DNA of 10,696 bases from Gemmatimonadota bacterium (GTDB lineage Bacteria; Gemmatimonadota; Gemmatimonadetes; Longimicrobiales; Gaopeijiaceae). The notes under the pieces were generated by a model. That model was given only the letters and a program-made list of their open reading frames with translations. It had not been told where the DNA came from and did no database searches. Location of the stretch: contig DUCW01000085.1 of the NCBI GenBank assembly GCA_012959595.1, positions 1 to 10,696 of the forward strand. Reading direction: 5' to 3'. This document shows, piece by piece, positions 7,610 through 10,696 of this stretch. Within the stretch, counting starts at the first letter, position 1, and every line of letters begins with the position of its first letter. Made by a program: the position numbers and the translations under genes.

Positions 7610-9718
7610 ATGAGTGAAATTTCCATCTTCAACAGGAATCTGAACGCATCGTTTACTCTATTTGTATTGATCACACTCTCCAATGTAGGAGTTCATGATA
7701 CTACAGTGTCAGCACAACAGCTTCCCGATTCAGTAATATCTATAGACTCTCTGACTGTTACTGTCCTTAGGGGATCGGATGGAATCAATCAAACACCATA
7801 TGCGATTTCCATTAGAGACCAAGTAGATCTCCAACGTGGAAATATCGGTCTATCTTTAGAGGAAGCTCTCCAAGGAATCCCTGGTGTGCATGTACAGAAC
7901 CGCTATAACTATGCAGTAGGAGAAAGAATCTCTATCAGAGGATTCGGAGCAAGAGCAGGCTTCGGAGTGCGTGGCGTGAAGGTCATAGTGGACGGGATAC
8001 CGGCAACTATGGCTGACGGACAATCCACTTTGGACCATGTTGATATAGGTTCTTTGGGTAGAGCTGAAGTTCTCCGCGGTCCAGCTTCAGCCCTTTATGG
8101 AAATGGAAGCGGGGGTGTGTTAAGCCTGCAAACAGCGGAACCGCCTGATGTTCCTTTTCAGCAAATCGTAAAAGGTGTCATTGGAAGTAATGGATTGACA
8201 CGACTGGAGAGCAACACTTCAGGGAGATATCAAAACACTTCGTATCTAGTAAACCTTTCTCGCCTAAACTATGACGGTTTCCGGACTAACCCCCAAAGCC
8301 CTGCGGATCCTTACGGTACAGCTGGGCGTCTAAACCTGAATACTAATGTCAGCACTGAACTTGCTACCGGAGTGCTACGGATAACGGGAAATATATTGGA
8401 TTTGGACGCACAAAATCCTGGGTCGCTTAATCGATCCGACTTCGACGCAGGAGTAGTAAGTGCTAGAAGTTACAACGTGAAGCAAAACACATACAAGAAC
8501 GTCCGTCAGGGTCAGCTCGGACTGAACTGGACTGGAGATCTGGCAAACATGGGTGCAGAGTTTACCACCTGGGGCTTATTTCGAAATCTGGACAATCCAA
8601 TTCCTCCTAGAATTATCGATCTTCGCAGAAAAGCATTTGGATCTCGTGCTGTCTTATCTAGCATGAAAAATGAAACGCCTGGAAGCCTAATGTGGTCCAT
8701 CGGAACAGACTTGGATTACCAACGGGATGCCCGAAAGAACTTCCAAAACAGTGCCGGAACCAAAGGATCTCTATCACTCGACCAATACGAGACAGTATCT
8801 GCAATTGGATTTTTCGCTCAAGGACGAGCTATTCTAAATGAAAAAATATCTGCGATGGGCGGAGCAAGATATGATTATTTCCGATTCGGAGTTACAGATC
8901 GCCTGACCACTGACGGAAACGGAGACGAATCTGGCCAAAGAAATATGACCTCCCTGAGTCCTACTCTTGGAATTCATGCCAACCTCAACGGTGCTTCCTC
9001 ACTATATGCCAATCTTGCAACTTCATTTGCCACTCCTACAACAACAGAACTGGCCAATCGACCAGATGGTGCTGGGGGATTCAATTCTGAATTGAATCCT
9101 CAAAAAGGATTGACGGGAGAAGTCGGATTCAGAAGACAATGGGGTAGCAGAGTCAGTACTGAATTTAGTGCATACAGAACTTCTATGACTGACGAATTAG
9201 TACCCTTTGAAGACGCTCTTCAACCTGGCAGGACTTTTTACCGTAATGCAGGATCATCCACTTACCAAGGCTTCGAAAATTCGATTCAAGTACTCATAAC
9301 GGACAAAGTGTTCACACGCTTGAGCCACACCTTGATTAATGCCACTTTTGGAAAATTCTCAGTGGACGATGAGACATTTGATGGGAACAGAATACCTGGA
9401 ACTCCCCGGCGCCGGTTAGATGGAATGGTGAGATTTACCGAAAATAACTGGTACGGAGAAATCCGAGGAGACTATGTGGGTAGTATGGCAGTCAATGACT
9501 CAAATAGTGAGTTCACTACCTCTTACTTTATCTGGGAATTACGCGGCGGGTTTTCCGAGATACAAGTAGGTGGGCTTAAAATGGCTCCATTCGGAGGCGT
9601 TTCAAATATTTTCAACAAAACATATTCTGCAGCAGTGGCTGTTAATGCCTTTGGGGGAAGATTCTACGAGCCTGGTCCAAAACGAGCTTTTTATTTGGGC
9701 TTGAGCACTCAACCTTAG
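7610..9718 (+). CDS. TonB-dependent outer-membrane receptor (FecA-like)
   Basis: The protein has 702 residues and should import a scarce ligand across the outer membrane using TonB/ExbBD energy. A Sec signal sequence spans residues 1-35 (hydrophobic 13-24, cleavage likely after TVSA before QQ). DSLTVTVLRG (46-55) fits a TonB box. The plug domain spans about 58-175, with LEEALQGIPGVHV (83-95), RISIRGFGAR (106-115), KVIVDGIP (124-131) and the closing AEVLRGPASALYGNGSGGVL (152-171). The remainder, about 190-702, is the beta barrel with alternating polar and hydrophobic strands, and GFENSIQV and YEPGPKRAFYLGL mark the usual late strands. The last residues are STQP rather than ending directly on an aromatic residue. 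The ligand is unknown: the plug resembles siderophore or ferric-citrate receptors, but a cobalamin role cannot be excluded given metH nearby. The next gene starts 3 bases after its stop, so the two are probably one transcript. Confidence 0.95.
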   Translation: MSEISIFNRNLNASFTLFVLITLSNVGVHDTTVSAQQLPDSVISIDSLTVTVLRGSDGINQTPYAISIRDQVDLQRGNIGLSLEEALQGIPGVHVQNRYNYAVGERISIRGFGARAGFGVRGVKVIVDGIPATMADGQSTLDHVDIGSLGRAEVLRGPASALYGNGSGGVLSLQTAEPPDVPFQQIVKGVIGSNGLTRLESNTSGRYQNTSYLVNLSRLNYDGFRTNPQSPADPYGTAGRLNLNTNVSTELATGVLRITGNILDLDAQNPGSLNRSDFDAGVVSARSYNVKQNTYKNVRQGQLGLNWTGDLANMGAEFTTWGLFRNLDNPIPPRIIDLRRKAFGSRAVLSSMKNETPGSLMWSIGTDLDYQRDARKNFQNSAGTKGSLSLDQYETVSAIGFFAQGRAILNEKISAMGGARYDYFRFGVTDRLTTDGNGDESGQRNMTSLSPTLGIHANLNGASSLYANLATSFATPTTTELANRPDGAGGFNSELNPQKGLTGEVGFRRQWGSRVSTEFSAYRTSMTDELVPFEDALQPGRTFYRNAGSSTYQGFENSIQVLITDKVFTRLSHTLINATFGKFSVDDETFDGNRIPGTPRRRLDGMVRFTENNWYGEIRGDYVGSMAVNDSNSEFTTSYFIWELRGGFSEIQVGGLKMAPFGGVSNIFNKTYSAAVAVNAFGGRFYEPGPKRAFYLGLSTQP

Positions 9719-9721
9719 ATT

Positions 9722-10318
9722 GTGTCGAAGTTGCTGACTGGGTCAAGAAAATATCTTTTAGTATTAGGAAGCCTTTGGCTTCAAATAGCTTTTGCTTCGT
9801 TAATAGTTTTTGGGTTCCCCAACCTCCTCTCTGGTCAATCAGTTTGTTGTGGACAATCGTATCAAGAAAAAACATACATCAGGGCTGGGGTTACTGTAGG
9901 TGGTATTGGTAAGATGGGGCTAACCCTAGAACTGCGACGAGACAACCGAAGTGTCAATTTCAACTTGGCTACATTCTCACAGAATGATCTGGGTATGGCA
10001 GTTACTTTGAGGCAGTACTTCGGAGCCACTGGAGGATTGTCACCTTTTACTGGGTTTGGATTGTGGGGAGCCAAACAATTTTCCAATGACCCAGAAGAAA
10101 CATCCGGAACGTCTTTTCTTGTCAGGATACCTCTTGGAGTTGACTGGCTTCTTCCAGTTCTAGATCACAGTATCGGTGTGAACTTAGCTCTGAACAGGGC
10201 TCTCTACGTCAAGAAATCACCTAGCCTGATCCCACCGAATAACAACTCCCGCAGAATAGTTCCTCTGCCTCAATTCAGTTATCGCTATGGCCTAGGCCGA
10301 AGAAATCCTCCTACATAG
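9722..10318 (+). CDS. Secreted protein of unknown function, probable small outer-membrane beta barrel
   Basis: I do not recognise a family in this 198-residue protein. Residues 1 to about 42 look like a Sec signal sequence: SKLLTGSRK is basic, followed by a hydrophobic stretch near 11-33, then LLSGQS. A CC pair follows at about 43-44, but the residues before it do not make a lipobox. The mature part has short alternating strands rich in Gly and aromatic residues (AGVTVGGIG, GMAVTLRQYFGA, PFTGFGLWGAKQF, FLVRIPLGVDWLL, IGVNLALNRALY), as in eight-stranded outer-membrane barrels. It ends in a basic Pro-rich tail (RRNPPT). The start is a GTG 3 bases after the receptor stop, with no clear ribosome site, so translation is probably coupled. 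It may serve as a partner or accessory of the receptor, which is inferred from position only. Confidence 0.7.
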   Translation: MSKLLTGSRKYLLVLGSLWLQIAFASLIVFGFPNLLSGQSVCCGQSYQEKTYIRAGVTVGGIGKMGLTLELRRDNRSVNFNLATFSQNDLGMAVTLRQYFGATGGLSPFTGFGLWGAKQFSNDPEETSGTSFLVRIPLGVDWLLPVLDHSIGVNLALNRALYVKKSPSLIPPNNNSRRIVPLPQFSYRYGLGRRNPPT

Positions 10319-10372
10319 AACATTGGGAGCAAATTTGTTGCACTAGAATAGTTGAACCTGGTACTACTCTGT

Positions 10373-10696
10373 TTATTCATATCTGAGTGCATCGATCGGA
10401 TTCAATTTTGCTGCTCTTTGAGCAGGCCAGAGCCCGAAGAACAAACCAATCCCAGCTGAAAACGCAAGAGCCATGAAAATGGATTGGGGAGATATAGCTG
10501 TATCCCACTCTGCAAAACGAGTAATGGCCATTGACCCACCCACTCCTGCCAGGACTCCAAGAATTCCTCCCATTACACACAGAACTAAGGCCTCAATTAG
10601 GAACTGAAAAAGGATTGCTCCTCTTGTAGCACCAAGAGCCTTTCTGACACCAATCTCTCTAGTCCTCTCTGTCACACTGACCAGCATGATATTCAT
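10373..10696 (-). CDS. ABC transporter permease, MacB/FtsX family, C-terminal part (5' end outside window)
   Basis: The last 107 residues of a membrane permease are visible and the frame runs off the right edge. The opening MNIMLVSVTERTREIG and the following VRKALGATR are the standard cytoplasmic coupling segment of MacB-type permeases. Two hydrophobic segments follow (about residues 28-58 and 70-90 of the visible part). The end, GLWPAQRAAKLNPIDALRYE, is the typical FtsX-domain terminus. The first Met at the window edge is very likely internal, since the family has a long N-terminal periplasmic domain and earlier membrane segments. These permeases pair with an ATPase and drive export or mechanical transmission across the envelope; the substrate cannot be read. 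It converges on the small barrel gene with 54 bases between stop codons, in which no clear terminator is visible. Confidence 0.95.
   Translation of the reverse strand: MNIMLVSVTERTREIGVRKALGATRGAILFQFLIEALVLCVMGGILGVLAGVGGSMAITRFAEWDTAISPQSIFMALAFSAGIGLFFGLWPAQRAAKLNPIDALRYE

Noticed and set aside
7435..7683. An 82-codon minus-strand frame overlapping the start of the TonB-dependent receptor.
   Set aside because: It covers the receptor's own start and signal sequence antisense, has no recognisable domain and no ribosome site; a shadow frame.
10319..10372. Terminator between the small barrel gene and the ABC permease.
   Set aside because: Only a four-base complement (GCAA...TTGC) without a GC-rich stem or a T-run is present.
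1..10696. Defence island, phage, transposon or CRISPR content.
   Set aside because: No transposase, integrase, repeats with spacers, or defence domains are visible; all long frames are metabolic, peptidase or envelope genes.

Overview
The window comes from a Gram-negative bacterium with an outer membrane. It encodes a TonB-dependent receptor, a probable second small outer-membrane barrel, and a MacB-type ABC permease. Base composition looks roughly balanced to slightly AT-rich by eye, with no abrupt change along the window. Style and gene mix (PD40-propeller S9 peptidase, FecA-like receptor, MacB permease, cobalamin-dependent MetH beside a homocysteine methyltransferase/MTHFR fusion) remind me of Gemmatimonadota or related FCB-type environmental bacteria. 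That placement is a guess, not a result.

Left block, + strand (1-2903): the C-terminal 343 codons of metH (cobalamin-dependent methionine synthase, reactivation domain) overlap by four bases (ATGA) with a 624-residue YitJ-type fusion of homocysteine S-methyltransferase and methylenetetrahydrofolate reductase (MTHFR). This is a methionine-synthesis and methyl-folate operon that enters from beyond the left edge.

Middle block, - strand (7323 down to 2930): a secreted S9 prolyl-oligopeptidase-family serine peptidase, then a PepP-like Xaa-Pro aminopeptidase, then a stand-alone divergent MTHFR-like protein that overlaps pepP by four bases. This operon converges on the metH operon with only 26 bases between stop codons, so three methyl-folate genes lie next to each other on opposite strands.

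Right block, + strand (7610-10318): a 702-residue TonB-dependent receptor followed after 3 bases by a small secreted, probably beta-barrel protein of unknown function. Converging on it from the right edge is the C-terminal end of a MacB/FtsX-family ABC permease.

The point most worth following is the folate chemistry. In the fusion protein the reductase domain appears to have lost two residues that are important in E. coli MetF (the Asp120 equivalent reads Arg434, the Gln183 equivalent reads His513). The neighbouring stand-alone MTHFR-like protein keeps Glu, Asp and Gln at all three positions. The two reductase-fold proteins may therefore have divided or swapped roles. I see no phage, transposon, CRISPR, tRNA or rRNA signal.
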